From Stutzerimonas stutzeri (GTDB lineage Bacteria > Pseudomonadota > Gammaproteobacteria > Pseudomonadales > Pseudomonadaceae), in NCBI RefSeq assembly GCF_002909485.1, contig NZ_PPXG01000011.1, positions 1 through 64,000 on the forward strand: DNA of 64,000 nucleotides. The letters run 5' to 3'. The notes beneath the pieces were generated by a model. That model was not told the DNA's origin. It did not search any database and saw nothing but the letters and a program-made list of their open reading frames with translations. Below, one piece after another: positions 48,718 through 59,152 of the stretch. Position numbers and translations under genes: made by a program. The first letter of the stretch is position 1. Every line of letters starts with the position of its first letter.

Positions 48718-49518
48718 ATGCCAGACGTAACCCTGACCACGCTGCAAGGGCTCAAGCAGAAGGGCGAGAAGATCGCCATGCTCACCTGCTATGACGCCAC
48801 CTTCGCCAAGACTGCCTGCGATGCGGGCGTCGAAATGCTCCTGATCGGCGACTCACTCGGCATGGTCCTGCAAGGTCACGACAGCACCCTGCCGGTCACC
48901 GTCGGCGACATGGCCTACCACACCGCCAGCGTCAAACGCGGTAACCGCGGCGCCATGATCGTCGCCGACCTGCCATTTATGGCGAACGCCACCACCGAGC
49001 AGACGCTGAACAACTCCGCGCTGCTGATGCAGGCCGGTGCGCACATGATCAAGCTCGAAGGCGCCGCCTGGCTGGCCGAATCGATCCGCCTGTTGGCCGA
49101 ACGCGGTATTCCGGTGTGTGCCCACATGGGGCTGACGCCGCAGGCAGTCAACCTGTTTGGCGGTTACAAAGTACAAGGCCGCGAAGAAGCCCAGGCGCAG
49201 CAGATGCTGGAAGACGCCAAGTCGCTGGAAGCAGCAGGAACCGCGATGCTGCTGCTCGAATGCGTTCCCAGCGAACTGGCTGCGCGCATCACCCGGGCGG
49301 TACAGATTCCGGTGATCGGCATCGGCGCCGGCAGCGACACCGACGGCCAGGTGCTCGTGTTGCACGATATGCTCGGGCTCTCTCTCGGTGGCCGAGTGCC
49401 GAAGTTCGTCAAGAACTTCATGCGCGAGCACGGTGACATACCGTCTGCCATCGCCGGCTATGTGAAAGCCGTCAAGGCCACCGAATTCCCCGCAGCCGAA
49501 CACGGTTTCTCCGCATGA
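48718..49518 (+). CDS. panB: 3-methyl-2-oxobutanoate hydroxymethyltransferase
   Basis: PanB makes ketopantoate from 2-oxoisovalerate and methylene-tetrahydrofolate. The 266 residues include [30 protein letters not shown] with the Mg2+-binding Asp, DMAYHTASV and [21 protein letters not shown], all typical. Its stop overlaps the panC start (ATGA). It links folate synthesis (folK just upstream) with pantothenate synthesis. Confidence 0.96.
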   Translation: MPDVTLTTLQGLKQKGEKIAMLTCYDATFAKTACDAGVEMLLIGDSLGMVLQGHDSTLPVTVGDMAYHTASVKRGNRGAMIVADLPFMANATTEQTLNNSALLMQAGAHMIKLEGAAWLAESIRLLAERGIPVCAHMGLTPQAVNLFGGYKVQGREEAQAQQMLEDAKSLEAAGTAMLLLECVPSELAARITRAVQIPVIGIGAGSDTDGQVLVLHDMLGLSLGGRVPKFVKNFMREHGDIPSAIAGYVKAVKATEFPAAEHGFSA

Positions 49519-50375
49519 ACATCGTCAAGACCATTGCCGACCTGCGTGCTGCGGTCGCCCGCGCCCGTGGGGAAGGCAAGCGTATCGGCTTTGTGCCGAC
49601 CATGGGCAACCTGCACGACGGCCATATCGCGCTGGTGAAAAAGGCCGGTCAGCGTGCCGACTTCGTGGTTGCCAGCATCTTCGTCAATCCGCTGCAGTTC
49701 GGCCCCAATGAGGACCTGGACAACTACCCGCGCACGCTCGCGGCGGATCAGGACAAGCTGTTCGAAGCCGGCTGTCATCTGCTCTTCGCGCCAAATGTCG
49801 AAGAAATGTACCCACACGGCCAAGCTCAGCAGACCATCGTTCGGGTCCCGGGCGTCTCCGAAGGGCTCTGTGGCGGCAGCCGTCCCGGGCACTTTGACGG
49901 CGTCTCCACGGTGGTGACCAAGCTGTTCAACATGGTTCTGCCGGATCTGGCCGTATTCGGGCAGAAGGACTTCCAGCAGCTGGCTGTAATCCGCACCATG
50001 GTTCGCGACCTGAACATGCCGGTGCAGATACTCTCCGAGCCAATCGTTCGGGCCGAAGATGGTTTGGCATTGTCTTCGCGCAATGGCTACTTGAGTGCAG
50101 AAGAGCGCGCCATTGCGCCCGTGCTGTATCGCACGCTTGGCCAGCTGGATGTGGCGATTCGCGGCGGCCGCCGTGATTATCCGGCACTGATCGCCGAGGG
50201 CCTGAGCGCCCTGCAAGCTGCCGGCCTGCGGCCTGACTATCTGGAAATCCGCAACGCGGTCGACCTGCAGCCGATAAATGGCGAAGCCGGCGAGCTGGTC
50301 ATCCTCGCAGCGGCGTACCTGGGCAAGACACGGTTGATCGACAACCTGCTGATCGATATCCATCCATCTGCCTGA
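49515..50375 (+). CDS. panC: Pantothenate synthetase
   Basis: PanC joins pantoate and beta-alanine with ATP. The 286-residue protein is a nucleotidyltransferase-fold ligase with the HIGH-like motif TMGNLHDGH (29-37), [11 protein letters not shown] and [12 protein letters not shown], and the KMSKS-like [10 protein letters not shown]. It overlaps panB by four bases; panD follows 83 bases later. Confidence 0.96.
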   Translation: MNIVKTIADLRAAVARARGEGKRIGFVPTMGNLHDGHIALVKKAGQRADFVVASIFVNPLQFGPNEDLDNYPRTLAADQDKLFEAGCHLLFAPNVEEMYPHGQAQQTIVRVPGVSEGLCGGSRPGHFDGVSTVVTKLFNMVLPDLAVFGQKDFQQLAVIRTMVRDLNMPVQILSEPIVRAEDGLALSSRNGYLSAEERAIAPVLYRTLGQLDVAIRGGRRDYPALIAEGLSALQAAGLRPDYLEIRNAVDLQPINGEAGELVILAAAYLGKTRLIDNLLIDIHPSA

Positions 50376-50458
50376 GTTTTTCCAACCACCCATAGCCTTG
50401 ATCGCGTTCAAGGCTTAGGGCACACTCTGCGCCGCTTGCGCCCCCGGAGGACCCCGCC

Positions 50459-50839
50459 ATGCACGCCATCATGCTCAAGGCCAAACTGCACCGCGCCCAG
50501 GTAACTCACTCGGTGCTCGACTATGAAGGGTCCTGCGCCATCGACGGCGACTGGCTGGACCTGGCCGGAATCCGCGAATACGAACAGATCCAGATCTATA
50601 ACGTCGACAACGGCGAGCGCTTCACCACCTACGCCATTCGCGGCGAAGAAGGTTCCAAGATCATCTCGGTCAACGGTGCCGCGGCCCACAAGGCTGGTGT
50701 CGGTCATCGCCTGATCATCTGCGCCTACGCTCATTACAGCGAGGCAGAACTGGCCAATTTCAAACCCCATGTTCTCTACATGGGCGCCGATGGCGAGCTG
50801 AGCCACACCAGCAACGCCATCCCGGTACAGGTTGCCTGA
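50459..50839 (+). CDS. panD: Aspartate 1-decarboxylase proenzyme
   Basis: PanD decarboxylates aspartate to beta-alanine for PanC. The 126-residue proenzyme cleaves itself between Gly24 and Ser25 (YEGSCAID) to form the catalytic pyruvoyl group; both residues are present. Other family marks are [13 protein letters not shown] and [19 protein letters not shown]. It completes the pantothenate cluster and has its own terminator. Confidence 0.96.
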   Translation: MHAIMLKAKLHRAQVTHSVLDYEGSCAIDGDWLDLAGIREYEQIQIYNVDNGERFTTYAIRGEEGSKIISVNGAAAHKAGVGHRLIICAYAHYSEAELANFKPHVLYMGADGELSHTSNAIPVQVA

Positions 50840-50863
50840 GCCACCGCCAGATGCTGTCGAATG

Positions 50864-50896
50864 AAAGCCCGAAGTGTTCCGCACTTCGGGCTTTTT
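50864..50896 (+). terminator. Terminator of panD
   Basis: A stem AAAGCCCGAAGTG/CACTTCGGGCTTT of 13 bp with a five-base loop, running into TTTTTCGTTT. Confidence 0.9.
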
Positions 50897-51197
50897 CGTT
50901 TGATCGCGACTCAACGGTCAGGAGGCGATTGGGCGAAAGCGCTGATACGAGCACAATAGAAGGCAAAAGCCCGGAACACAGTAGGGGGTTTCCCTGTCTG
51001 ACCTGTCTCTGATGGCATAGGATGTGCCTTCACCGGCTCGGTCAAAGCCGGGTTCGGCCAGCATCCGCAGCATTCAGGAGGAGTGCCGGCGCGCCCGCAC
51101 GGTCATACACATCACTGAATCCTGTCACGGCATTGCCCGCCGACGCGTGAACCGCAGGGATTCAGCGGCCTGTCAAAGCAAAGGAAGCCGCATCACC
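50897..51197 (+). promoter_or_regulatory. Gene-free region upstream of pgi
   Basis: About 300 bases with no convincing gene. An inverted repeat CTGAATCC (51116-51123) and GGATTCAG (51159-51166) encloses 35 bases and would fold in a pgi leader. AAAGGAAG lies close before the pgi ATG. I cannot point to a strong sigma-70 promoter. Confidence 0.35.
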
Positions 51198-52862
51198 ATG
51201 AGCTACTACCAGCATCCGCTCGATGTCACCGGCCTGCCGTCCTGGAAGGCCCTGGAAGAACACCGCCTGACCATGCAGAACTTCAGCATGCGAGAGGCAT
51301 TCAAGGCCGACCCGACGCGTTTCGATGATCTGTCGGTTTCCTGCAGCGGCCTGTTTCTCGACTATTCGAAAAACCTGATCACCCCTGAAACCCGCACGCT
51401 GCTGGTGAACCTGGCCCGCGAGGCTGGCGTCGAGCAGGCTGCACGCGCCATGTTTGAAGGCGAGCGCATCAACGCATCAGAAAACCGCCCCGTATTGCAC
51501 ACCGCACTGCGTCGCCCTATGGGTGAGTCAGTGATGGTCGACGGGCAGAACATCATGCGCGATGTGCACACCGCACTGGCCCAGATGACCGATATCGTTA
51601 CCCGAATCCACAACAACCTGTGGCGCGGCTTCAGCGACAAGACCATCACCGATGTGGTGAACATCGGCATCGGCGGCTCGTTCCTCGGTCCGCAGCTGGT
51701 ATCAGAAGCGCTGCTGCCGTTCACCCAGCACGGCGTGCGCACGCACTACCTGGCCAATATCGACGGCAGCGAGTTCCGCGAAGTAACCGCCAAGCTCAAC
51801 GTCGAAACGACCCTGTTCATCATCTCCAGCAAGACCTTCGGCACGCTCGAAACGCTGAAGAATGCCCAGGCCGCGCGCACCTGGTATCTGGGCAAGGGCG
51901 GCACCGAAGAGAAGCTCTACCGCCACTTCATCGCTGTCACCAGCAACAAGAAGGCCGCCATCGATTTCGGTATTCGGGAGAAGAACATCTTCCCGATGTG
52001 GGACTGGGTCGGTGGCCGTTACTCCCTGTGGTCGGCAATCGGCCTGCCCATCGCGCTGGCCATCGGTATGTCCAACTTCAAGGACCTGCTATCCGGCGCC
52101 TATAGCATGGACCAGCACTTCCTCACTGAGCCGTTCGAAAGCAACATGCCGGTTCTGCTGGCAATGCTCGGCATCTGGTATCACAACTTCTGGGGCGCTG
52201 AAAGCTATGCCTTCCTGCCCTACGACCACTACCTGCGCAACTTCGTAAAACACCTGCAGCAGATGGACATGGAGTCCAACGGCAAGAGTGTGCGGCAAGA
52301 CGGTACGCCGGTCTCCTGTACCACCGGACCGGTAATCTGGGGTGGTGTGGGCGCCAATGGTCAGCATGCCTACCATCAGTTGCTGCATCAGGGCACACCG
52401 CTGATTCCAGCAGACTTCATTGTGCCGGTAGTCAGCCACAACCCGGTCGCCGACCACCACGAGTGGCTCTACGCCAACTGCCTGTCGCAAAGCCAGGCGC
52501 TGATGCGAGGCAAGACACGCGAGGAAGCCGAGGCCGAACTGCGTGCCAAGGGACTGAGCGAAGCGGAAGTTCAGCGCCTGGCGCCTCACAAGGTCATTCC
52601 CGGTAACCGGCCAAGCAATACTGTGGTCATGGAAACCATCAGTCCCGGCCGTCTCGGTGCACTGATCGCGCTGTACGAGCACAAGGTGTTCGTACAGGGG
52701 GTGATCTGGGGAATCAATTCGTTCGATCAGTGGGGAGTCGAGTTGGGCAAGGACCTGGGCAAAACCGTCTACAACCAGATGACCTGCTTCGATGCGGCCC
52801 CGGCAGAAGACGCCTCCACTCAGGGCCTGATCGACTTCTTCCGCGGCCGTCATCGCGGTTGA
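51198..52862 (+). CDS. pgi: Glucose-6-phosphate isomerase
   Basis: Pgi interconverts glucose-6-phosphate and fructose-6-phosphate; in pseudomonads it serves mainly gluconeogenesis and Entner-Doudoroff cycling. The 554 residues have [29 protein letters not shown] and the signature [14 protein letters not shown], plus the C-terminal [16 protein letters not shown] at 51198 begins with the family sequence [15 protein letters not shown]; an open frame upstream to 51024 is not conserved. It follows panD as in P. aeruginosa. Confidence 0.96.
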   Translation: MSYYQHPLDVTGLPSWKALEEHRLTMQNFSMREAFKADPTRFDDLSVSCSGLFLDYSKNLITPETRTLLVNLAREAGVEQAARAMFEGERINASENRPVLHTALRRPMGESVMVDGQNIMRDVHTALAQMTDIVTRIHNNLWRGFSDKTITDVVNIGIGGSFLGPQLVSEALLPFTQHGVRTHYLANIDGSEFREVTAKLNVETTLFIISSKTFGTLETLKNAQAARTWYLGKGGTEEKLYRHFIAVTSNKKAAIDFGIREKNIFPMWDWVGGRYSLWSAIGLPIALAIGMSNFKDLLSGAYSMDQHFLTEPFESNMPVLLAMLGIWYHNFWGAESYAFLPYDHYLRNFVKHLQQMDMESNGKSVRQDGTPVSCTTGPVIWGGVGANGQHAYHQLLHQGTPLIPADFIVPVVSHNPVADHHEWLYANCLSQSQALMRGKTREEAEAELRAKGLSEAEVQRLAPHKVIPGNRPSNTVVMETISPGRLGALIALYEHKVFVQGVIWGINSFDQWGVELGKDLGKTVYNQMTCFDAAPAEDASTQGLIDFFRGRHRG

Positions 52863-52872
52863 TATCGCCCTC

Positions 52873-52902
52873 GACCGGACAGTGCACGACTACTGTCCGG
52901 TC
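52873..52902 (+). terminator. Hairpin after pgi
   Basis: A perfect 11-bp stem GACCGGACAGT/ACTGTCCGGTC around eight bases, ten bases past the pgi stop. The following TCATTCCC is not a T tract, so terminator strength is uncertain. Confidence 0.55.
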
Positions 52903-53006
52903 TCATTCCCGTCTCCCCTCTTATTGCGCCAGCAACTGACGAGCGGCCGATGGCAGCTGCCTGATCAGGTAACATCGCCCCGACCCAAGCCAGAAGCGCT
53001 GTCGCC

Positions 53007-53882
53007 ATGGAACTCATCCGCCAACATATCGAAACCCGCGTACTGAGCCTCACTGGCCTTGCAATCGGCGGTGTGGACTATGAGAACCCGCCCGGCGACC
53101 CCGGCCTGTTCGGACCCGAGTCGGTATGCTGGCGCGTGCATGGTGACTTCACCTCGATGATGGTTGGCGGGATCTCCGCGCTGCTATTGCAGGCCTTACA
53201 TCCGCTGGCGCTGGCCGGCGTATGGGACCACTCGAACTTCCGTGAAGATCTACTCGGCCGACTGCGCCGCACCGGGCAGTTCATCGCCGCAACGACGTTC
53301 GGCAGCCACGCCGACGCCGAGCGTTTAATCGAGCGGGTCAGGCGGATTCACTGCGGCGTGACAGGCATCGCACCAGACGGCCGTCCTTACGCCGCGTCCG
53401 ATCCAGACCTCTTGACCTGGGTCCATGTCGCCGAAGTCAGCAGCTTCCTCAAATCGCATCTGCGCTATCTCAATCCAGGGCTATCCGGTGCCGAGCAGGA
53501 TCGCTATTACGCCGAAGTCTCGCTGATCGCCGAGCGCCTCGGCGCCCGCGACGTACCACGCTCGCGCGCGCAGATCGAGACATACCTGGAGCGCATTCGC
53601 CCGCAGCTACGAAGTGACGAGCGTGCGCAGGAAATACTGCAGATACTGCGCACTGCCCCCGCCCCCAGCAGACTGCTAAGACCTTTCGGTACGCTGATGC
53701 TGCACGCAGGGATAGACCTGATGCCCGAATGGGCCCCTGCCATGTTCGGCCTATCCCTGAGCGAGGCCCGCCGTCAGCTTATTCGTACAGGTGTGCGCAA
53801 CACCGCACCAGTGCTGCGCTGGGCGGTACGTAACGCCTCGGTACACCGTGCGCGGCGGCGTATGGGCCTGCCGTCACGCTAG
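53007..53882 (+). CDS. Oxygenase MpaB-family protein (DUF2236)
   Basis: A 291-residue helical protein of the DUF2236/MpaB family. Recognisable blocks are ESVCWRVHGDFTSMMVGGISALLLQALHPLALAGVWDHS, containing the conserved His of the family's heme-binding core, and DLLTWVHVAEVSSFL. The namesake in fungi is an oxygenase of mycophenolic acid synthesis and Lcp in actinobacteria cleaves rubber; bacterial homologues like this one have no assigned reaction. No signal peptide is seen. It is monocistronic. Confidence 0.82.
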   Translation: MELIRQHIETRVLSLTGLAIGGVDYENPPGDPGLFGPESVCWRVHGDFTSMMVGGISALLLQALHPLALAGVWDHSNFREDLLGRLRRTGQFIAATTFGSHADAERLIERVRRIHCGVTGIAPDGRPYAASDPDLLTWVHVAEVSSFLKSHLRYLNPGLSGAEQDRYYAEVSLIAERLGARDVPRSRAQIETYLERIRPQLRSDERAQEILQILRTAPAPSRLLRPFGTLMLHAGIDLMPEWAPAMFGLSLSEARRQLIRTGVRNTAPVLRWAVRNASVHRARRRMGLPSR

Positions 53883-53948
53883 TGACGACCGCCCACTAAA
53901 GCGTTTCTTGTTAAACTGCGCGCCCTTCTATATTTCGAGCCGCCGCGC

Positions 53949-54965
53949 ATGGCATCTCTAGACCAGGCGCTGCGCGCCGCCTTCGACTCTCGACGCCCGT
54001 TGCTCGACGAGCTGCAGCAACAGGGCACAGATTGCTACCGACTATTCCACGGCAGCCAGGAAGGCGCGTCCGGCCTGACCGTGGACCGCTACGGTCCGCA
54101 GTTGATGGTGCAGAGTTTTCATCAGCCGCTCGACGCGCGATCACTTCAGGCTATCCATGAAGAGGCCATCCGCTTCATCGGGCAGCCGCTGCAGCTCATC
54201 TACAACGACCGATCTCAAAGCAACTCGCGAATTGATCGCAGCACTGCCCTGCATCAACCAGGCGATGTCGCACTTGAAGACCAGATCGCGCACGAGTGGG
54301 GCCTCAACTACCGTGTCCGCGGCCGCCACAGTGGCCAGGATCCACTACTGTTTCTCGACCTGCGCAATGCCCGCGGCTGGGTCAAGCAGCACAGCACCGG
54401 CAAGTCGATGCTCAACCTGTTCGCCTATACCTGCGGTGTTGGTCTGTGCGCTACAGCCGGCGGCGCACGGGAAGTCTGGAACGTCGACTTTGCCGAGCGC
54501 AATCTGGCGGTGGGCCGGGAAAACGGCGAACTGAATCCATCGCTGCCAGACATGCACTTCATCCACTCGGACTACTTTCCAGCCATTCGCCAACTGGCCG
54601 GCCTCCCCGTCAGTGCGCGCCGCGGAAGAACGCTGCCGGATTACCCACGCCTGGCGCAACGCCAGTTCGATCTGGTGCTGCTCGACCCGCCCGCGTGGGC
54701 GCGCAGCGCCTTCGGGACGGTGGACCTGCTGCGCGACTATCAGAGCCTGCTCAAACCGGCACTGCTGGCCACCGCTAAGGGCGGCGTGCTGGTCTGCTGC
54801 AATAACCTGGCAAAGGTGTCGATGGAGGACTGGCGCACTCAAGTGCTGCGTTGCGCCGAGAAGGCGGGTAGACCGGTGCGCGAATGGCAAACTCTGACCC
54901 CTGCCGCGGATTTTCCCTCCCACGATGGGTTGCCGCCACTCAAGGTTCTGATTCTGCAGCTTTGA
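53949..54965 (+). CDS. Class I SAM-dependent RNA methyltransferase, RlmI/RlmK-like
   Basis: A 338-residue protein related to the 23S rRNA cytosine-C5 methyltransferase group: EGASGLTVDRYG, then motif I LNLFAYTCGVGLCA, an acidic loop VDFAERNL, and VLLDPPAW with the DPP active-site signature. The N-terminal PUA domain of RlmI is absent, so the protein begins with the linker/EEHEE-like part. The exact target nucleotide is unknown. It stands just before the broken DUF748 gene. Confidence 0.8.
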   Translation: MASLDQALRAAFDSRRPLLDELQQQGTDCYRLFHGSQEGASGLTVDRYGPQLMVQSFHQPLDARSLQAIHEEAIRFIGQPLQLIYNDRSQSNSRIDRSTALHQPGDVALEDQIAHEWGLNYRVRGRHSGQDPLLFLDLRNARGWVKQHSTGKSMLNLFAYTCGVGLCATAGGAREVWNVDFAERNLAVGRENGELNPSLPDMHFIHSDYFPAIRQLAGLPVSARRGRTLPDYPRLAQRQFDLVLLDPPAWARSAFGTVDLLRDYQSLLKPALLATAKGGVLVCCNNLAKVSMEDWRTQVLRCAEKAGRPVREWQTLTPAADFPSHDGLPPLKVLILQL

Positions 54966-55051
54966 GTTGCATTGCTCATATCGCTCGATTCGGGGAACCG
55001 CGAACACATGCCATACTCCAAGGCAACCATCCGCCAGGAATACATCCGGCC

Positions 55052-57944
55052 ATGCCCAATGGAATGAAGCGTGCGTTCACCGGTGTCGCACTCACGTTAA
55101 TCTGCTACAGCCTGCTCGGCTTCCTGGTCCTGCCCGGTGTCGCCCAACGCATCGCCAATCAGCAACTGGCAGCCTACGCCACCGTCCCGGCCAGCCTGGA
55201 ACGCATCGAGTTCAACCCCTTCAGCCTCGAGCTCGCGCTGTTCAACCTACATATAGGTGAGCAGAACGATCGCCAGCTGGCGCTGGAAAAGCTCTACCTC
55301 GACCTGCAATGGGACAGCCTCTGGCAGCGCACGCTGCACCTTGCCAACGCAGAGCTGGTGGCGCCGCATACCGAAGTGCGCCTTTCGGAAGATGGCGTGC
55401 TCAACCTCAGCCAGCTGTTCGACGTGCCCAAGTCAGACGCACCTGCCAGCGAAGAAAACGAAATCTTCGCTGCGCATCGATCGCCTGCAGCTGGTGCGTG
55501 GATACCTCAGCTTTCAGGACCTGCGCCCCAGCGAGCCGATAGCCCTGATCTACGATTCGCTTGATTTCGAATTGCATAATCTGGCAACCCGCGCCGACGG
55601 CCGCGCCGAGGCCCGCCTAACCGCCAGCGGCCAGAGTGGTGGGCGTATCGACTGGCAAGGCAATGTCAGCCTGCAACCGCTGGCATCTCAAGGCCAGCTG
55701 CATGTCAGCAACCTCCAGCTAAAGGACTTCTGGCCCTACGTGCGCGACGCTGCTCCACTGGCTCTCCAAGGAGGCAGCCTCGAGCTCAACACCACTTATG
55801 TTCTGGACCTAAGCAAAGGACTGGCACTGAGACTGGAGGATGCCACCCTGGGACTGCAATCACTGGCGCTCGACGGTCCTGACGGGCGCCAGTTAGTTCG
55901 TCTGGAGCAGGTCGAGCTGAGCGAAACCGCGGTGGATCTAGCGAAGCAGCAAGTCATCATTGGCAAGCTGCGCAGCCGCAACCTGGAAACCTGGGCAGCC
56001 CGCGAGGCTGATGGAGAGCTGGACTGGCAGAAGCTGTTTGCCCCCGCAAATGACAGAGCGGCCGCTCCGACAGGCGCCGCTAAAACAGCCCCACAGGATG
56101 CGCAGAGCAAACCCTGGCAGGTGCTAGTGCGCAGCGCCCAACTGCGTGATTATCAGGTGCACCTCGTCGATCGCGTCCCCGATGATGAAGTTGCGCTGAA
56201 ACTAGGCCCACTGAACCTCGACATCAGCGAATTCGATAGTCTGGGAACCAGCCCCTTTTCCCTCAAGCTGGATACCGGCGTAGGCAAGCAGGGGGCTCTC
56301 AAGGCAGCCGGGCAGCTTCAGCTGAGCCCTGTGAGCGGCAACCTGAAAATCACCACCAGCGACATTGACCTGCGGCTCGCTCAGGCTTATCTAAGCCCAC
56401 TGGTCCACCTGGAGCTCCGTAGCGGCATGCTGGCCAGTGAACTCGCGGTGGATGTACAGAGCGCCGAACCGCTGGCGTTCAGCGTGCGTGGAGCGATCGA
56501 CGCTACACAACTGCATACGCTCGATACGATAAACAATCGCGACTTCGTCAAATGGCGGCGACTGCAGCTCAGCGGACTCGAATACCAGCACCCACACAGC
56601 CTGGACATAGACCGGATCGAATTGAGTCAGCCTTACGCCCGCTTCATTATCAATCCGGACCTGAGTACCAACATCAATGACCTGCTGGTCAATCGCAACG
56701 GGCCTGAAAGCGAAAATGCACAAGCGCAGCCAGCCGCGTCGGAACCGCTCGCTATTCGCATCGGCGGTATCGCTATCGCAGACGGCTCGGCTAATTTCGC
56801 CGACTTCAGCCTACGCCCGCCTTTCGTCACAGCCGTCCAGTCGCTGAACGGCGAGATCGGCACGCTGGACAACCGAGCGCAGAAGGCCGCCTCGGTGGAT
56901 ATCGCCGGCAAGGTGGATCAATACGCGCCAGTCAGTATCAAGGGCAGCCTGACGCCGTTCGACCCGCTGCAAAGCCTCGATATCGCCACGAGTTTTCGCC
57001 AAGTCGAGCTGACCACCCTAACCCCCTACTCCGGCAAGTTCGCTGGCTATCGCATCCGCAAGGGCCGTCTCAACCTGGACTTGCACTACCGTATCCAGCA
57101 GGGCCAGCTGAACGCGCAAAACAAGGTTGTACTGGAGCAGCTGCAGCTTGGCGAAAAAGTCGACAGCCCTGATGCGGTAGACCTGCCAATACGTCTGGCG
57201 GTGGCGTTGCTCAAGGACACCAAAGGCACTATTTCGATTGAGCTGCCCGTGCAGGGCAATCTGAACGATCCGCAGTTCAGCGTCATGCCGATCGTCTGGC
57301 AGACACTACGTAACCTGGTAGTGCGCGCCGCCCAGACACCATTCAAGTTCATTGCCGGACTCGCAGGCGGCGGCGAGGAGGATCTCAGCCACATCGGTTT
57401 CGCGCCCGCTAGCAGTGAGCTGGATGGCGAAGCCCGCAAGAATTTGGACACCCTGGCCTCGGCACTAAAGGAGCGCCCAGGCCTACGCCTTGAGGTCGAG
57501 GGCATGAGCTCAACCGCCGCCGACGGCCCGCTAGTAGCCGAGCAGCGCTTGCAACAGGAGCTCCGCGAAACCCAGTACCGAATTCTGCAACGCCGCGGTG
57601 ACAAGGTCCCGGCGGATCCAGCTCAGATCCAAATCGAAGACGACGATGAAGCGCCATTACTCGAAGGAATCTACCGCAGTCGGCTTAGCCGCCAGCCACC
57701 AAGCGAGTGGGCTGAGCTCGATTCGCAGGAGCGTACCCAGCAGCTGCGCCAAGCTGTGCTGGACTCCTGGGCGGATAACGCCACGCTACTACGCCGGCTG
57801 AGCCGCGAGCGGGCGGGCGCGATAAAAGGCCATCTGGTCCAGGCCGGCCTGGACTCGGAGCGCATTTATCTGCTGGATACCGGAACCACCGAACGGGAAA
57901 AGGATGGCAAGGTTGCCACAGTGCTGCAATTGGGGAGTGAATAA
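55052..57944 (+). pseudogene. DUF748 (AsmA-like) membrane-anchored protein, frameshifted
   Basis: The N-terminal reading frame (from 55052: one membrane helix, then LERIEFNPFSLELALFNLHIGE) runs correctly to about residue 138 (SEENEIF), then turns to nonsense and stops near 55564. The family sequence resumes one frame over at about 55470 (LRIDRLQLVRGYLSFQDLRP) and continues to 57944. One extra base, or two missing, near 55466-55470 explains this. Intact it would have about 963 residues: AsmA/TamB-like beta-rich repeats and an OmpA-like C-terminal region (FAPASSELDGEARKNLDTLASALKERPGLRLEVEG). It may be a real mutation or a sequencing error; the 3' part shows no other damage. Confidence 0.85.
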
Positions 57945-58240
57945 TGGCCTTGAGAACGTGTATCGGCACCTGTTTGCTGTTGGTCGCAGCTACCTGCGCC
58001 CATGCGGATACCCTGCGCTGCGGTAGTCAGCTGGTCACCACGGGTGACCGCACCTTCGAGGTGGAGCGCAAATGCGGAACGCCGCAGCATCGGGATCTGG
58101 TCGGTTACAGCCTGACTCGCAATGATCGGCAGGAGTTCAAGCTGGAGGAGTGGGTATATGGTCCGCGCAACGGCATGCTCAGCATTCTCACCTTCGAAGG
58201 CAATCGTCTGATACGCATCGAAACTCAACGAGCCAACTGA
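57944..58240 (+). CDS. DUF2845 exported small protein, copy 1
   Basis: A 98-residue protein with a Sec signal peptide (1-21, cleavage after CAHA) and a short domain with two cysteines (LRCGSQLV, ERKCGTP) and EEWVYGPRNGMLSILTFEGNRL, the DUF2845 pattern. The cysteines could form a disulfide. The start overlaps the stop of the DUF748 gene (TAATG). No function is known. Confidence 0.8.
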   Translation: MALRTCIGTCLLLVAATCAHADTLRCGSQLVTTGDRTFEVERKCGTPQHRDLVGYSLTRNDRQEFKLEEWVYGPRNGMLSILTFEGNRLIRIETQRAN

Positions 58241-58257
58241 GCGCATGGAGCCTGTAA

Positions 58258-58566
58258 ATGAATCGTCGCACGCTATTGGTTCTAATCGGCCTGCTGTCAT
58301 GCAGCCTGGAAGCACACGCATCGTCCACTTACCGCTGTAACAGCCGCCTGGTGAGCCTGGATGCAACCACCGCAGAAGTGCGCAGCAAATGCGGAGACCC
58401 AACCAGTAGTGCAATGGTCGGCTACAAGGAAATCACCGACGATTACGGATACCGTCAAGAGGTGCCAGTCGAGGAATGGACCTATGGGCCTAACCACGGG
58501 ATGCTCCATTTCCTACGCTTCGAGGGCAATCGGCTCCGGCAAATCGACAGCCAACGAGGTAATTAA
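58258..58566 (+). CDS. DUF2845 exported small protein, copy 2
   Basis: A 102-residue paralogue of the preceding gene: signal peptide (1-20), YRCNSRLV and SKCGDP in place of the same cysteine blocks, and EEWTYGPNHGMLHFLRFEGNRL. The two share layout and C-terminal motif but differ along most of their length, so the duplication is old. The spacing of 17 bases suggests one operon with the upstream genes; a strong terminator follows. Confidence 0.8.
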   Translation: MNRRTLLVLIGLLSCSLEAHASSTYRCNSRLVSLDATTAEVRSKCGDPTSSAMVGYKEITDDYGYRQEVPVEEWTYGPNHGMLHFLRFEGNRLRQIDSQRGN

Positions 58567-58573
58567 CCGCACG

Positions 58574-58605
58574 AAAAAACCCCGCGATCAGCGGGGTTTT
58601 TTATT
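58574..58605 (+). terminator. Bidirectional terminator between DUF2845 and BON genes
   Basis: AAAAAACCCCGC-GATCA-GCGGGGTTTTTT: a 12-bp stem with A and T tracts on both sides, so it can end plus-strand transcripts from the DUF2845 gene and minus-strand transcripts from the BON gene. Confidence 0.92.
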
Positions 58606-58639
58606 CGCTCACCCGCCAGTCTCAGGCGGGGAAGAGATA

Positions 58640-59008
58640 TTACTCGGCGGTTTTCAGGCCGTCCGCAGCAACGTCACGCACGCCCTTGATGCCTTTAGCC
58701 TTGCTGACGGCGACTTCTTTCTCGGCCTCAGTAGCTACAGTCCCGGACAGCGAAACGACGCCATCCTTGGTTTCCACTTCGATATCCATGCCAGGGGTGG
58801 CGCCCTCAGCCAACAGGGTCGACTTCACCTTGGTGGTGATCCAGGTATCAGATACAGCGTCACCGGCATCATCCATAGTATTAGCGGCCAACATGACGGT
58901 GTCGGTCTTGTCGATGGCAGGGGTGTTATCTGCCAGGGCTGCACCGGCGAACGGCAGGCTAAGAGCAGCGGCGATGGCGGCGGCAGTAAGGGTCTGAGTA
59001 GTCTTCAT
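58640..59008 (-). CDS. BON-domain periplasmic protein (OsmY-like)
   Basis: A 122-residue protein with a clear signal peptide (1-26, cleavage ALA/DN) and a single BON domain (about 50-118: DTWITTKVKSTLLAEGATPGMDIEVETKDGVVSLSGTV...). BON domains are thought to bind membranes; E. coli OsmY has two and is stress-induced. AGGAG lies eight bases before the ATG at 59008. Its upstream region contains a complete sigma-54 promoter arrangement, an unexpected control for an OsmY-like protein. Confidence 0.88.
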   Translation of the reverse strand: MKTTQTLTAAAIAAALSLPFAGAALADNTPAIDKTDTVMLAANTMDDAGDAVSDTWITTKVKSTLLAEGATPGMDIEVETKDGVVSLSGTVATEAEKEVAVSKAKGIKGVRDVAADGLKTAE

Positions 59009-59072
59009 AGATGTCACTCCTGTTCTCATGATTTCTGGGGCATGACTCCGGCCTCAGATGCACAGATAACAT

Positions 59073-59088
59073 CGCAAGCGGTGTGCCA
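59073..59088 (-). promoter_or_regulatory. Sigma-54 promoter of the BON-domain gene
   Basis: On the minus strand TGGCAC (59088-59083), five bases, then TTGC (59077-59074): a perfect match to the -24/-12 consensus with ten bases between GG and GC. Predicted start near 59062, giving a leader of about 54 bases. Confidence 0.8.
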
Positions 59089-59115
59089 ACATTCTGATAA
59101 TTTTTTATTCTTTAA

Positions 59116-59128
59116 AATCAAATAGTTA
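59116..59128 (+). promoter_or_regulatory. IHF site upstream of the BON-domain gene
   Basis: AATCAAATAGTTA fits WATCAANNNNTTR fully and lies in an AT-rich tract (59096-59135), between the sigma-54 promoter and the dyad further upstream. Confidence 0.6.
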
Positions 59129-59152
59129 TAGATATGGCTAAGTGCGTTTGAC

